A DNA stretch of 64,000 bases from assembly GCA_000331325.2 (NCBI GenBank), contig CM003427.1, forward strand, positions 310,001 to 374,000, given 5' to 3'. Made by a program: the position numbers and the translations under genes. The notes beneath the pieces are model-generated. The model saw nothing but the letters and a program-made list of their open reading frames with translations, was not told where the DNA came from and searched no databases. Shown piece after piece: positions 40,621 to 51,546 of this stretch. This stretch comes from Crithidia fasciculata. Lineage: Eukaryota > Euglenozoa > Kinetoplastea > Trypanosomatida > Trypanosomatidae. Numbering within the stretch: the first letter of the stretch is position 1; each line of letters starts with the position of its first letter.

Positions 40621-41934
40621 TGTTTTCCTTTTTTTTTGCGCGTACTGCGGTCACTGTCAACGCAGAGGATGAAATAGAGGTACGCCGCAGAAGACACCGA
40701 AGAACGAAGAAGAGTAAATCGCAGTTTTTATTGACGGTAGAAAGAGAGAGACTGCTTCTGCTTTCTGAGCCGGCGGGGATATAGACGGCGATGTTCTTGT
40801 TGTTGCTGTGGTTTTTTTTTTCTTTTTTCTTGTGCTTCTACCTCACGCACACGCACACACACGGTACAAGTAGTGGAGGTGAGAATGAGTGTAAGACGCT
40901 CACACACTTAAAGAAGACAATAGTAAAGCCAGTAAAGCACATGGGAAGAAAAGAGCAGAGAGGAAGTGGGGTGGTTAATCATAAACGCACATAGAGGTAG
41001 AGACGAAGCTGCCAGCCGTATGCACCGCGATGATAAAGAAAAATAGGAAAAGCCACAACGCGTTCGTGAAAACAAGCCATAGCTTCTTCCTTCTTTCTTC
41101 GTAATTTCCAGCTGCGCCGGCGTTGAAGAGCAGAGAGTGAAGCAGGCCGTTGCGAGAGAAAAAAGCTTTACTGGCCAGAAGAGGGAAAGACGAAGTTGGT
41201 GCACCAGGTGCGCAACCATTGTCAGCGACAGTTGTCCCTCTACAACGCTCTCGTCTTCCCTTCCTTCAGAGAAGCTGTCGACTCACATTTTTTTGCTAGA
41301 TTTGGAAAGCAAAAAACCTGCGTGCTGCATTGCTTTGCCCTTTGCCCTTTGCCTTCTCCTCACTATCTTTTTGCCTTTTTCTTTACCATTTGTTGTTTAG
41401 AAAACGCAGCGATTAACATCGTAGTTCATCACGTGTGTATTTGTGTGATCAGAAAAAGTATATATAAAAAAAGAGAGGAAGTCTGCTGAGCTTAACTCCT
41501 CTGCACCTGTTTACGGCCGTAACGCACCCCATCAGACACTTCTCACTCCTGTGTGGCTCTTCACCTCCCTACATTGGTTCTTTTTTTTTTCTTTTAGTGT
41601 GTCAGTTTACTCGAGCTTCTATGCACTAATAGCACTTCCTCAGTCTTTCTCCGCACGACGAGGAGGAAGAAAAGGGAGAAGTGAAGAGAGTTGAAGTATT
41701 CTCTTCTTCTTGTTTATATAAATAGTTAGAAGACAAAGAGAGGAGTGTGTGTGTGTTTGTCGGCATGTGAGTGCGCCAGCGTCTGTTGCTGCTCAACACA
41801 GCACCAACACAAGCTCTTTGGTGTTGCTCAACGCTCATACCTCCGCACCGGCTTCACATTCACCGCTCTGCCCCGCACTACTGCCTTTTACCTCAATACC
41901 TTTTTTAAAGACACAGAGAGGTGAGGAGCTGCTG
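40621..41934. other. Spacer upstream of the Dpy-30/IQ gene
   Basis: A 1.3-kb spacer with a purine-rich run at 40662-40718, CA-rich sequence near 40847-40862 and AT-rich stretches near 41450-41480 and 41580-41600. No gene is seen. Confidence 0.5.
40654..40718 (-). promoter_or_regulatory. Predicted spliced-leader acceptor for the Dpy-30/IQ gene
   Basis: A pyrimidine-rich stretch (complement of about 40662-40718) precedes AG at 40654-40655 on the minus strand, giving a 5' UTR of about 35 bases. Confidence 0.35.
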
Positions 41935-44214
41935 CTACGCGGTTGCTGGCGGCTTCCCGGCTAGCTTCTTCGTCAACGCGTCCCACGCAGCCCGCTCCTC
42001 CTTGAGCAAGGCCTCCCGTTCATGCCCCTCCGCCTTCACCGTCTGTTTGCACCGTCGCTGGTGGCTGCGGCTCGCCTCCTCGCGGAACTGCTTGTGCTCC
42101 TCCGCCTCCTTCTCTGAGGCTTGCGAGGAGCGGCCCATGAAGAGCAGCGGTGTCATGCCGAGGATAAGCCCAACGACCATGCCGAGGGTGTTGCCGACGT
42201 TCTCGGCGCGCTGGAAGGAGTCGCTGCGCTCCTGCTCAGGCGTGAGCTGCGGCGGCCTCGCACGCGTGAAGCGCTCAGCCAGCCCATGCACCTGAATGCC
42301 CGCCACCCCGCTCACCACCCCACCGAGACTGGCGGCTGCCATCTGCGTGAGGCCGAGCTTGGCGGAGAGGATGTTGTCAATGGCACCGCCGGCCAGCACA
42401 AGAGTGCAGTTGTCGAGCATGCCAAAGGCGAGGAAGGGCGGGGCGGCGGCCAGGACAACCTTCGCGAATGTCGGCCACGGCATAAAGGCCGGATCGCCTC
42501 TCTTTGCCTTGGCAGGCGTTGATGCTACGGAAGAAGGAGAAGGAGGGACAGCGGCAGAGCCGGGCGTGCTAGGGGGAGATTCGACGGACTTCATGGCAGA
42601 CGCTGCTGGCTCGGTCGCTGCGGAGGTGGTGGTGGCTGCCTTTGTGATCGCGGGCCCCGCAGCTGCAGCTGGTGCCTCTGCCGCCTCTTGCTGCCCACCG
42701 AGTGCAGCAGCCACAGATGCCCCACTCGCCGCGGTGTTCTTCTGCATCACCTCAATGATGCGCGCACTCGCCGCCCGCGCTGTGTTGAGCGCCATCTCGG
42801 CCCGCTGCCGGGAGAGAGTGGCGGAGGCCGCGACGTGGTGCTGCATCGGGCCGCTGCCTGCCGTGGTGGTTACAGCAGGCGTTGTCTCTCCTACAGCTGA
42901 GGTGGCCGCTGCTGACTCCGCCGCCGGTGGCTGCGCTGGTGCCGCTGCTGCTCCTAGTGACGGGGCCCGAGACACCTGTGGTGCGGCGGTGGCGGCGGTG
43001 GTGATGGCGGCAGCGAGCGTCGACGGTGTTGCCTCGGACACTGCGTCGTGACGGCGGGTGGAGGCCATTCCCGCCATGTGACCCACCCACGCATCAAACT
43101 CCTTGGAGGAGATGCTGTTGTCGCGGTCGGTGTCGGCCTCTTTGATCTGCTCCGCCACCTCGCCGTAGTCAACCCCGAAGTACTCGCTGGCGGTGCCCAT
43201 GATGAGCAGCAGCCGCCGACTCTCCGCGGACAGCTGACCCAGCAACTGCTGTCCAAGTGCCGCGTCGTGGTTCAGCAGCGACGAGAGGGCGTGGGCGACG
43301 TCCTTCTTGTAGCGGCTGCGGAAGGGAGGGACGGAGTTGGCAGCACGAATGCTATGAGCGGTGACAGGTGCGATGCGGCGCGCTGCAGCCGTGGTGGGTC
43401 TGAGCGACGACGCTGCTGCCGAGGAAGATGCTGAGGTGGGTGCGGCGCCTCTCCCAGACATCGCACCGCCTTCCCGACCCGCCAGCGCAGCAGAATTCTT
43501 CTCGGAGTCCCGCTGTTGTTGCTGCGCGGGGCTGATAGAGACAACAGTATCAGCAGCAGCAGCCGGTGTCGTTGCTGGGGTCGGCGGCTGCGTTGTCACC
43601 TTGCTGACTCTCTCGGTCCTGCTCGGTGCTGCACTGCTGGCATCGCCGCCCGTCTCGTTCACCAATGCCCAAAATTTGGGCCGTTTGTTGCGAATCCACG
43701 ACGACGTTGCCGAGGCCCACGAGACGGCGGACGTGCTTGGAGGCGCGGCTGCTGCGGGGGCTGTGCTCCCAGTGGTTGCTGCAGTGCTCTTGCTGGCCAC
43801 CGTTGTTGGTGCGGTGGGGGTCTCTGCATTGGCACCCGGTTCGGCGGTGACACAGGTGGTGCCCTCGATAGCCTTCGCACCATGGAGCTTGCCCTGATCC
43901 GACTTGGCCTGTTCAATGACGGAGAGGACGCGTAGGGCAGCCCGCAAGCGCTCTGTCGCTGCGGTCACCGACTCCTCCGCTGCGGATGGTGGCGACGACG
44001 GCGCTGCCGCTGCTACCCCGGCTTGCCCCGCAGCGTGCGGAGTTGCGGAGCTGCCGCCAGCGCTCGCCCCCTCGTCAACTGGGCTCGCCGCTGCGGCGTC
44101 TGCAGCTGCAGCAGGGGAGGACGCGTGGCGGCATTCGTGCGTGCGCGCCACATTCCACGCCGCCAACAAGGACGACGAGGCACGCTGAGCTGCGAGGCAG
44201 TCGCGGCGGCGCAT
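41935..44214 (-). CDS. TMEM65: EF-hand plus TMEM65-like mitochondrial membrane protein, 759 aa
   Basis: The N-terminus MRRRDCLAAQRASSSLLAAW is a plausible mitochondrial presequence. Residues 30-340 are mostly Ala/Thr/Ser/Pro low complexity. A canonical EF-hand loop lies at 361-372 (DTDRDNSISSKE: Asp1, Asp3, Asp5, Ser7, Ser9, Glu12), following a helix with EYFGVDYGEVAEQIKEA. After another disordered stretch, residues about 575-692 form a TMEM65-like membrane domain: APPFLAFGMLDNCTLVLAGG, MAAASLGGVVSGVAGIQVHG and NTLGMVVGLILGMTPLLFMG give three hydrophobic segments. A charged coiled tail closes the protein. Human TMEM65 is an inner-membrane protein linked to mitochondrial sodium/calcium exchange. 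The EF-hand suggests calcium control of the transporter or regulator. The domain identity is strong; the transport role is inferred. Confidence 0.85.
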   Translation of the reverse strand: MRRRDCLAAQRASSSLLAAWNVARTHECRHASSPAAAADAAAASPVDEGASAGGSSATPHAAGQAGVAAAAPSSPPSAAEESVTAATERLRAALRVLSVIEQAKSDQGKLHGAKAIEGTTCVTAEPGANAETPTAPTTVASKSTAATTGSTAPAAAAPPSTSAVSWASATSSWIRNKRPKFWALVNETGGDASSAAPSRTERVSKVTTQPPTPATTPAAAADTVVSISPAQQQQRDSEKNSAALAGREGGAMSGRGAAPTSASSSAAASSLRPTTAAARRIAPVTAHSIRAANSVPPFRSRYKKDVAHALSSLLNHDAALGQQLLGQLSAESRRLLLIMGTASEYFGVDYGEVAEQIKEADTDRDNSISSKEFDAWVGHMAGMASTRRHDAVSEATPSTLAAAITTAATAAPQVSRAPSLGAAAAPAQPPAAESAAATSAVGETTPAVTTTAGSGPMQHHVAASATLSRQRAEMALNTARAASARIIEVMQKNTAASGASVAAALGGQQEAAEAPAAAAGPAITKAATTTSAATEPAASAMKSVESPPSTPGSAAVPPSPSSVASTPAKAKRGDPAFMPWPTFAKVVLAAAPPFLAFGMLDNCTLVLAGGAIDNILSAKLGLTQMAAASLGGVVSGVAGIQVHGLAERFTRARPPQLTPEQERSDSFQRAENVGNTLGMVVGLILGMTPLLFMGRSSQASEKEAEEHKQFREEASRSHQRRCKQTVKAEGHEREALLKEERAAWDALTKKLAGKPPATA

Positions 44215-47200
44215 GACGAAATCCCTTTCCTCGTACTATACACGAAGTGTTCTATGGTTGATTTTTTTTCCCTGAAAGGTGTGCGTGAGGGGGTTATGTA
44301 GGTTGATCTTTGTAGTTGTTTACCTTCTATCACGGTTGGTCTCTCAAAATACTAAGAGAAAAGGTGTGCACTGCTGCTCGATGCGATTTCACCAGGCGCC
44401 GATGGGAGGACGAGGAGGGGAGCGTCAGAGAAGTTGTGGAGTCTGCCCTCGCGATCGGCCGCAATAGGGGACGTTGGCGCTACGCTGAATGACACGCGCG
44501 AGAATAAAGGGAGGGGAATGAGAAAATAGAGAGGGTATGAGTCAGTAAACGTTGACAGCAACAGACGATAAGGGATAGCAGAAAAGGGATGAGGCAAAAG
44601 TGGCGCTCTTTTTTGAACCGCCGGTCCTGTCTCCGCGTGGTGTCTGTGATTGCGTGTGTGCGTTCGTGAGTGGTAACTGTTTGTGTATACTCAAGGGAGA
44701 GAGACAGAGATGCCACCGTTGGGAGAGAAAAAAACGTGTTCAACAGGAGCAGATGAAAAGAGGTAAAACTAGAGTTTCATTCAACAAGCTATAGCCAGTG
44801 GCAGAGAGGCGGAGCGAGTGAGTAAGTGAGAAGGGGATAAAAACACACACACACACAAACACAGAAAAGCAAGTGGCCGCGGGGCAATCACATGCAGCTC
44901 TGCGAAACGTAATAAGCGAAGTATCCAGTGCAGACGTAGTCCACTTTAATAACAACAAAAGGAAGCAGAGATGGGAGAGGTGGGAGAGGAGATGGTGTAT
45001 AGCACATAGACTAGAAAGAGAAAGAGTGCAGGCATGATTTTCATTCTCCTACTCTTCCTCTCTCGTATAAAAGTTATCGACGTGTGGTATGCGGCCCTGC
45101 AGCGTACATCGTCGTGTGGCACCACACGGCAACGGCGACTTTACGAGGAAGATACCTCAAGCAATCGGCGAGTACGATGCAGCAAGACGCTCTCGGGAGG
45201 GGAGAGAGAAAGAGAACAACTGAGATAGAGAAGAACATCAAACGCTCTGTGACTCTATTTAGTCAAATGTTGCCGCAACGAAGGAGAAGTACGCACTCTG
45301 TAGATCAGAGAGACGCGCACTTGCAGAAATGCCTTCACTACAACGCCTCACCTTCCCTGAGGTGAACCTTCGCGACAAAATTGCTGTGACTTCAACTCTA
45401 GAAACAGAGCAGCGAGATGAGAAAGAGTGAAAGGGGGAAATAAAACGATTAAGTGGAAAATGATTGAAAGGAAAAAAAAAAAGCAAGAATACGAGCGAGC
45501 AATGAAGGGGAAGCTTCCAGCGCACAAAGACGCACACGCGCAGCTGAGTTCCACGAAATTGGAGAGAAAATCAGAAACTGTACATCGTTTTCTTGGAAGG
45601 TATGTCTCTCGGTGAGAATTTGCTGTGGAGGTGCACGTGTGTGCGTTTTTTATTGTCTGCCTTACCTGCACAAGGAAGAAAAAAGAGAAAAGAAAACGAT
45701 GTTATGAGAGGGACGCGGAGCGTCCTACTAAGTGGTTGGAGACAGAAAAAAAAATGCGATTGGTCATCAGTCAGTGGCGCTGCTGAGAAGAAAAGGCACG
45801 TTCTCGAGCTCTTCTCTGCAACCCCTGATGGCATTATGAAATGGTACATGAAGCGCAGCGTACGTCGCCAAAAAAGGCAAAAACAGCAGGCGTACGTGCA
45901 ATAGAGAACAAAACCAGAACAAGAAGAAAAAGGTAGCGGGGGAAGAAGAGATATAAACAGACAAAAAAATGCTAGGCATCGGCACAAAGCAGTTGCTATC
46001 ACGAGCACCGGCAAGCACACAAACAAACACACACAAACAACCAGGGCAGAGAGAAACAGAGATGGTGATGAGGAGGAAAACTGTGTGAATTCGGTGAGGG
46101 AAAAAGCTCTAGACAGTAAGAAAAAAAAGAGGACAGGCCACATGCACGCAAAAGAAATCATAGCAAAAAAAAATCTGAAACTAGAAAAAAGAAAAAATAG
46201 TTGGGTTGAAGAGAGTTCCGCGATTCACACACACGCACACACGAACATAAATGTGAGGGGGGCGGTGGCATAAAAGAAAAAAAAGAGAGAAAAAGGCGAC
46301 AAAGCGGGAAAACACAAAGCTGAAAGGAGGCCAGCACGCTTTCCCAATGTTCTTTCGGTTCAGTGTGCGCTTGCGTTTTTTGTCGTGCAGCTTGCTTTAT
46401 TAGTATTATTTCTCTTTTTCTGCATAGGACGTGAAAGAGAGAGGAGATGGAGCACTATCCACGTGGAGGTACTTTAAAGCCTCAAGAAAGAATGGTGAGG
46501 CAGGAAGCGACAAAGCTTCGAGAGTGTACAAAGTCTCTTCGATACAAGGCGCCGCATGCCACCGATCTTTTCCAGACCTTTTGGTGTTCTCCTCCGCTTC
46601 CTTTCGCGTCCGACTGCAAAGCAGAAATGAAGACTGTAGGAAAGGGTCGGCGGCCAATAGGAGAGACGCAAATAGACACCCGATCACGAAAAAAAAAACG
46701 TGAAAGTTCAAAAATGCAGACTCTGGTTCCTCTTGCCGACACGCTTCACACACTTGTACCACACGAAATGAAGAGACATCGCTATGCCCTCTGTTGCGCT
46801 ACACAGGAACACAGCGGGAAAAAATAAGACCTGTAATCCTAAAGCAAAAGAGACCAAGATACACAGATTCGGTGAGAAAAAAAACACAAAACAGAAGACG
46901 ATGAGAACGTGAAAGAGTGAATAGGAATGATAATAATAGCAATACCAACAACTAAGCACACAAGCAAAGCAGAACTCACTGGCGCCATTTCCTCCTCATA
47001 CATCCTCTTCCTCATTTTTATTGTTTCCCTCATTTAGAATGATGAGTACTAAATGGCGAGCACTTAGAAAAGAAAAAAAAAAGCAAGGAGTCATCTCTGG
47101 GAAAAAATACATATTCACATGATTAACTGTGACACACAGACGACGCCGATAGCAACTGCATTTCTTTGCAAGCCTGGGTCGTCCAAAAGGGAAGGAATTC

Positions 47201-47550
47201 GAGACAAAAACAGAATAATTCATTTGAAGATTCACCTCGTTCAGGCTGTGAAACACCGCACACACTCTCTCTAACCGCTTTGTTTCTTCGCTTCACTCAG
47301 CCTCTTTGCAAAGCAGCTAGAAAAACGAAAACAAGCCCTTAGCGAGTAGAAGAAGGCTTGAAGTAGCTGCACAGCAAAGAAAGACACTCGGGCACCAAAG
47401 AAGAAGAGAGCGGACATATTTCCTAATTGCTCTCACAACAAAAGAACCGCTACGGCGTTCCCATCCGGCTAAGATGGAAACAACGGATTCCGCTATGAAG
47501 GCGCGCCGAACAAAAATATAAAAGAGGTCAGAGCGTTTCACCGCCGCCGC
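44215..47550. other. Long 3.3-kb spacer without a convincing gene
   Basis: The largest gene-free stretch in the window. It contains a CA tract (44842-44857), several long purine blocks on the + strand (45910-46140 and 46260-46330) and A/T runs. A minus-strand ATG frame at 45571-46161 is a Phe/Ser/Leu/Cys-rich translation of a pyrimidine tract. A + strand ATG frame at 46447-46827 (126 codons) has balanced composition but AT-rich third positions unlike the genes here. Both are judged non-coding. Part must be UTR of the flanking genes; a short non-coding RNA cannot be excluded. Confidence 0.5.
44842..44857. repeat. CA microsatellite
   Basis: A short CA tract in the spacer upstream of the TMEM65-like gene. 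Confidence 0.75.
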
Positions 47551-50500
47551 TCAGACAAAGAATACCGATGGCGCGCGCTGTCGCGGCTGTGGGGTCTTTC
47601 GGCTAAAGGACTTGTTCCCCGTCGTCGTCTCGGCGGCCTCGCCATTCACGCTGCCGTCGGAGTGCGTCGCATCGTTGCGGTTGTTCACGCTGCTGGCGTT
47701 GCTATCGGTGACCGTGTTGAGACCATCGTCGGCCATGCGGCTGCTCGACCGCCGTCGCCCACCTGGTGCCACCACCTGCGCATGTCCGCTGCCGCTGCTC
47801 TCCTGACGAATCTCGTCCGCGTCGCCCGCAGCGTGGGCCGGCGCCGTTGGGACGGAAGGCGGCGTCTCCGGTGTTGCCGGGACGACCGGAGTGCGGGGAA
47901 AGCGGGTCAGGGCGGGCAGGCGCAGCGGTGAGGTCTGAAACACCGTGTCCTCGCCGGCAGCGGCGCGTGCAGGGGGTAGCTGCAGCGCTCCCGCGCCGTC
48001 CACCGAATGCGTGCTTGGATTGTTGGACGCGATACGGCTCCCGCGGGATGGCCCCTTGTCCTTCGGAGACGCCGGCAGGTGGGACTCCGGTCGCAACGGG
48101 TGTTCTTGTCGCGTCTCCCGCGCCTCCTCGACGCTCTTGTGAGTGTTCAAGCCCTGCCCGACCGCAGGAGATGGCCGGGCAGCATCACTCGCCTCCCCAC
48201 CGTTGCCGTGTGCAAGCGCACAAGCCGGTGAGCTGTGCGCACGCCGTCGATGCGCCAGAAAAGCCTCCGAGGAGGCTGTGGTGGTGTCGTCCCCCTCGCC
48301 TCCGCTCGTTGAGGTGCCCGTCGTTGGCGCCTTGACGGGACGTCTTTCCCGCTCCTCTGCGTCGTCGTCGGGCGAGGGAATCATTCGAGGGAGCTGCCGC
48401 CCACCTACACGCATCGTCGAGGGCCCCGGCACTGCACGGCTAGCGCGACTCACTGCGGTACCGCCACCTGCTGTGGTTGCCGCCGTCGGGGCCGCCACCT
48501 GTGGCCGGCCTCTTCTGACAGCAGAGGCTACGGCAGCCGGAGAGGCGGCGCCGCTGACGGTGTGTCGCCGCTCCGCCTGCGCAGGCCCACACCCCCGCCC
48601 GTCTGAGAGCCGCATTCGCTCCGCGCTGGTGTTGACAGCATGGGTGGCCCGCCGTGCCCGCAGCGCCGCACTCGGTATTGGGCTTACCAAGGGGCTGGTG
48701 AGCTGCAGGACTCCGGGAGGGGCCACAGGTGAGAGGATGCCGGGGTGCTGCGGGCGGAGGGTAGCCGGTGGATCACCTCCGCCCGCCGTCCCCGCTGGTG
48801 CGTCGCGCCGTGGTGTGTTTGCCGGGCCGTCGAGGCTGAACGGGGGCTGCGGAAGGCGGCTTCGGTGGCGCACCGCTGGCGTGCCTGGAACGGAGGTCGT
48901 CGGGTTGTCGGTGGTGCTGTTGCCGGCTGAGTTGGACAGCGTGGAGCCGAGCGACATCTCCCGCTCGCCGCGGTCCGACGTGTCGGCGCTGGAGCTGCGC
49001 ATGTTGACGGCCATCCGCACCGACAGCGGCAGCTGCGTGCTTGCCACGCTGGTGGGGCACTCACACGACGTCGTTATGTTCCACTCACGCGAGGTGTTGT
49101 TAGAGGAGCGATTGACGGCGACGCCGCGCCGTGTTGCTGCGAGAACGGTGCCGCTGTTGCTGCTGGCGGCGCGCCGTCGCGACGTCGACTCACCCCGCGA
49201 CGACCGCGTCGGCGTCTCCGGTTCACTCTGTGAGTCGTCGCTGTTCGGTGCGGACGAGGGCAGCAACGCCTTTGCACTCGGCCGCTTTGGTGCCTCTTGA
49301 TGGCTCACCAAGGGTGAGGGACCTGCAGCAGCACCGGTGGACAGTGCGGCGGGGGCCTCGTTGGGAGAGAGGACAGCTGGGCCCGCAGGATTGTGGGCCG
49401 TCTGCGGCGGCGGGGCGGGTGGGGCCACCTTCACCCCCGCTGACGTCGCTCGTGAAGCCCCTGCTGTGGCCTTGGCGACGCGTCTGGGCGGCGCCGTGGT
49501 GAGCCGCGCCACCTCGACAGTGAGCAGCGGGGTAATGCGGCCGTCGCTCTTCGCGTCCGCGCTGGTGGCAGGCGGCGACTGCACAGTGAGACACGGCAGC
49601 GCAGCCTCGCCGCTCTTCGGGCCCGCGTCGGCATCGAGGGGCGTGTTGGCACCTCCGTCAGCGGTCGAGGACGGGGCGGGGGGCAGCGGCGGCTGTGTCT
49701 GCCGCAGCTGCCGTGCCTTGTTGGGCGGGATCGTGTGCACGCTGCAGCTGACGAGGGAGTCCATATCGGCCGATTCCGCAGGCTGGTCGCCGACACCGTT
49801 GCTGCTGCTACTGACCGCTGCGACCGGGCTTACGATGCCCTCGGCGGCGCTCGCAGGCCCCGTCGTGTTTCCATTGACCGCGTCGCTAGGCGTAGAGGAA
49901 CCCGTCACAACGGCTTCGGTAGGCTTGGTCCTCTCTCTGTCTGCTGGGGCCTTTCGCTCGCTCGACCTCGTCCTCGGCCCCGGCGGCGCCTTCGACAGCG
50001 GCGCGTCCACCGGGGACACCACAGAAATGCGACGCGCCGCCTGCACGAGGCGACCACCTGAGATGTACTGCGACGGGGCGGCGGGCACCGCCTTGACTGA
50101 GGCCGTCACCGCCCGCCTAGCCGCCACAGGAGTCCCGCTGCTCGTCCCCACTCTGCCCAGAGGGGACGCCGCGACGGTGGGGCTGGCGGAAGCAGCAGTA
50201 ACGCCGTTGCTGGCTTCTACCACGTCAGGCGTGGGGCTCGTCATCGTCGGTGCACGCCGCCGCCCCGTCGTCGCTGACCGCCGCCTCGTCACCGCCGGCG
50301 CTGCTGCGGTCGGCGACGGTACGAGGGGCAGCACCGGTGCGGCCGGCAGCGGTGCCACCGTCGCACTCACGTCAGCCGGCAACACCTGCCCCTGGTGACG
50401 CGAGGAGGTGCGTCGGGGTCTGCCCTCCGTCGAGCTGGTCGGCCGCGATGCGCTGCCCACGACGCCCTCAGCCACTGGCGTCACGGCCGTGGTTTGGGCA

Positions 50501-51546
50501 GCGTCGCTGACGGTGGTGAGTGGAGGTGCGGAAGACAGGGCGTTGAGGGCGGTTCCAGGTGGACTGTGCTTCGGGGAAGTCGATGTGGCACTCACCACCG
50601 GCCTACCGATGCCCTCATCTGCGTGGGTGGTTGTTACATACCACTCACCTGCAGACGGAGACGCCGAGGCTTCCGTTGGACGCGCCGTACTGTGCTTCGC
50701 GTTGAGCATCGTGATGCTGTCGTCCGCCGCCGAAGTGGCGCCGATTACGCCTTTGCCGCGGTCGCGAAAGCACACCGGCGACACCACGCGAGGCTCGTCT
50801 CGTGACCCAGCTGCTGTCGCCTCTTTTGGCCACTGCTTGTTAAACGCCGCCACAGCAGCCGAGACGGAACCTTGGTGCACCGGCCGATTCGCCCCACCGC
50901 TACCGCCAGCCGCGGTGGGCGACGGGGAAGTCGAAGTCGGTTGTGTCTTCGGAGGACGCCCGCCGTTCTGCTGCGCCGCTCGTGCAGACCGCCGCCCGCC
51001 GCTCCCCCCGGTGGCAGACGGCACGCGCCGCAAATAGTCGATGTTGGCCTCCGTCAGTGCCGTGTTGGCGGGAGTGCCCTTGCCAGTGCGGAGCCGCCCG
51101 CTGCCGCCGGAGGTCAGCCCCTCCCGACTCGGCCCGAGACCGTTTGTGGCACGCAGAAGGTCGAAGGTGGCCATGTCGCGTGAGGCGGAGGTCCAGCTGG
51201 CCCCCACCGCCGCGCCGCCGCCGCTCGTGCGGACGGCGTTGTGGCCGAGGTTGTGCGTCACGAAGGCCCCCGACCACACCGTCAGCGAGGACTCGGGGGT
51301 GTGCGTGGGCGGCATGCTTGAGGCAGGGGACATGCCCCGGGCCAGCGGAATCGGTGACTCCCGCCCAGAGCGGGGCGTTGCCGGGCTTGGCCACGGCAGG
51401 GAGTGGAACTGCTGGCTCATAGTATAGCTGGACTCGGTGGACGTCTCGCTCTCCTCGTCGTCATCGTCAGCGCTATCGATGATGATCTTCGGGGAGATGG
51501 GCGGCGGGGGCCGTTCCACCCGCTGCGCCGGCTGGATGGGCTGCAT
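47551..51546 (-). CDS. Long disordered Ser/Thr/Pro/Ala-rich protein, 1331 aa
   Basis: The frame opens upstream at a GTG codon; the first ATG is at 51546. No globular domain, membrane span or signal peptide is visible. The N-terminus has PPPPISPKIIID, an Asp/Glu-rich run (DSADDDDEESE) and Tyr/Trp-containing short motifs (SSYTMSQQFHSLPWPSP). Almost all the rest is Ser/Thr/Pro/Ala/Gly with scattered Arg and very many Ser-Pro and Thr-Pro sites, for example VVSPV and MTSPTP. These could be substrates of proline-directed kinases. The open frame of nearly 4 kb with GC-rich third positions, and a strong acceptor tract upstream, indicate a real gene. Trypanosomatids encode many such proteins, often at cytoskeletal structures, but no function can be given. 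Confidence 0.8.
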   Translation of the reverse strand: MQPIQPAQRVERPPPPISPKIIIDSADDDDEESETSTESSYTMSQQFHSLPWPSPATPRSGRESPIPLARGMSPASSMPPTHTPESSLTVWSGAFVTHNLGHNAVRTSGGGAAVGASWTSASRDMATFDLLRATNGLGPSREGLTSGGSGRLRTGKGTPANTALTEANIDYLRRVPSATGGSGGRRSARAAQQNGGRPPKTQPTSTSPSPTAAGGSGGANRPVHQGSVSAAVAAFNKQWPKEATAAGSRDEPRVVSPVCFRDRGKGVIGATSAADDSITMLNAKHSTARPTEASASPSAGEWYVTTTHADEGIGRPVVSATSTSPKHSPPGTALNALSSAPPLTTVSDAAQTTAVTPVAEGVVGSASRPTSSTEGRPRRTSSRHQGQVLPADVSATVAPLPAAPVLPLVPSPTAAAPAVTRRRSATTGRRRAPTMTSPTPDVVEASNGVTAASASPTVAASPLGRVGTSSGTPVAARRAVTASVKAVPAAPSQYISGGRLVQAARRISVVSPVDAPLSKAPPGPRTRSSERKAPADRERTKPTEAVVTGSSTPSDAVNGNTTGPASAAEGIVSPVAAVSSSSNGVGDQPAESADMDSLVSCSVHTIPPNKARQLRQTQPPLPPAPSSTADGGANTPLDADAGPKSGEAALPCLTVQSPPATSADAKSDGRITPLLTVEVARLTTAPPRRVAKATAGASRATSAGVKVAPPAPPPQTAHNPAGPAVLSPNEAPAALSTGAAAGPSPLVSHQEAPKRPSAKALLPSSAPNSDDSQSEPETPTRSSRGESTSRRRAASSNSGTVLAATRRGVAVNRSSNNTSREWNITTSCECPTSVASTQLPLSVRMAVNMRSSSADTSDRGEREMSLGSTLSNSAGNSTTDNPTTSVPGTPAVRHRSRLPQPPFSLDGPANTPRRDAPAGTAGGGDPPATLRPQHPGILSPVAPPGVLQLTSPLVSPIPSAALRARRATHAVNTSAERMRLSDGRGCGPAQAERRHTVSGAASPAAVASAVRRGRPQVAAPTAATTAGGGTAVSRASRAVPGPSTMRVGGRQLPRMIPSPDDDAEERERRPVKAPTTGTSTSGGEGDDTTTASSEAFLAHRRRAHSSPACALAHGNGGEASDAARPSPAVGQGLNTHKSVEEARETRQEHPLRPESHLPASPKDKGPSRGSRIASNNPSTHSVDGAGALQLPPARAAAGEDTVFQTSPLRLPALTRFPRTPVVPATPETPPSVPTAPAHAAGDADEIRQESSGSGHAQVVAPGGRRRSSSRMADDGLNTVTDSNASSVNNRNDATHSDGSVNGEAAETTTGNKSFSRKTPQPRQRAPSVFFV

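Noticed and set aside
45571-46161. A 196-codon ATG frame on the minus strand
   Set aside because: Its Phe/Leu/Ser/Cys-rich content is what a pyrimidine tract yields when translated, and third positions do not match the real genes.
46447-46827. A 126-codon ATG frame on the + strand
   Set aside because: It is antisense to the polycistron, with AT-rich third positions and no recognised motif. Kept only as a search target.
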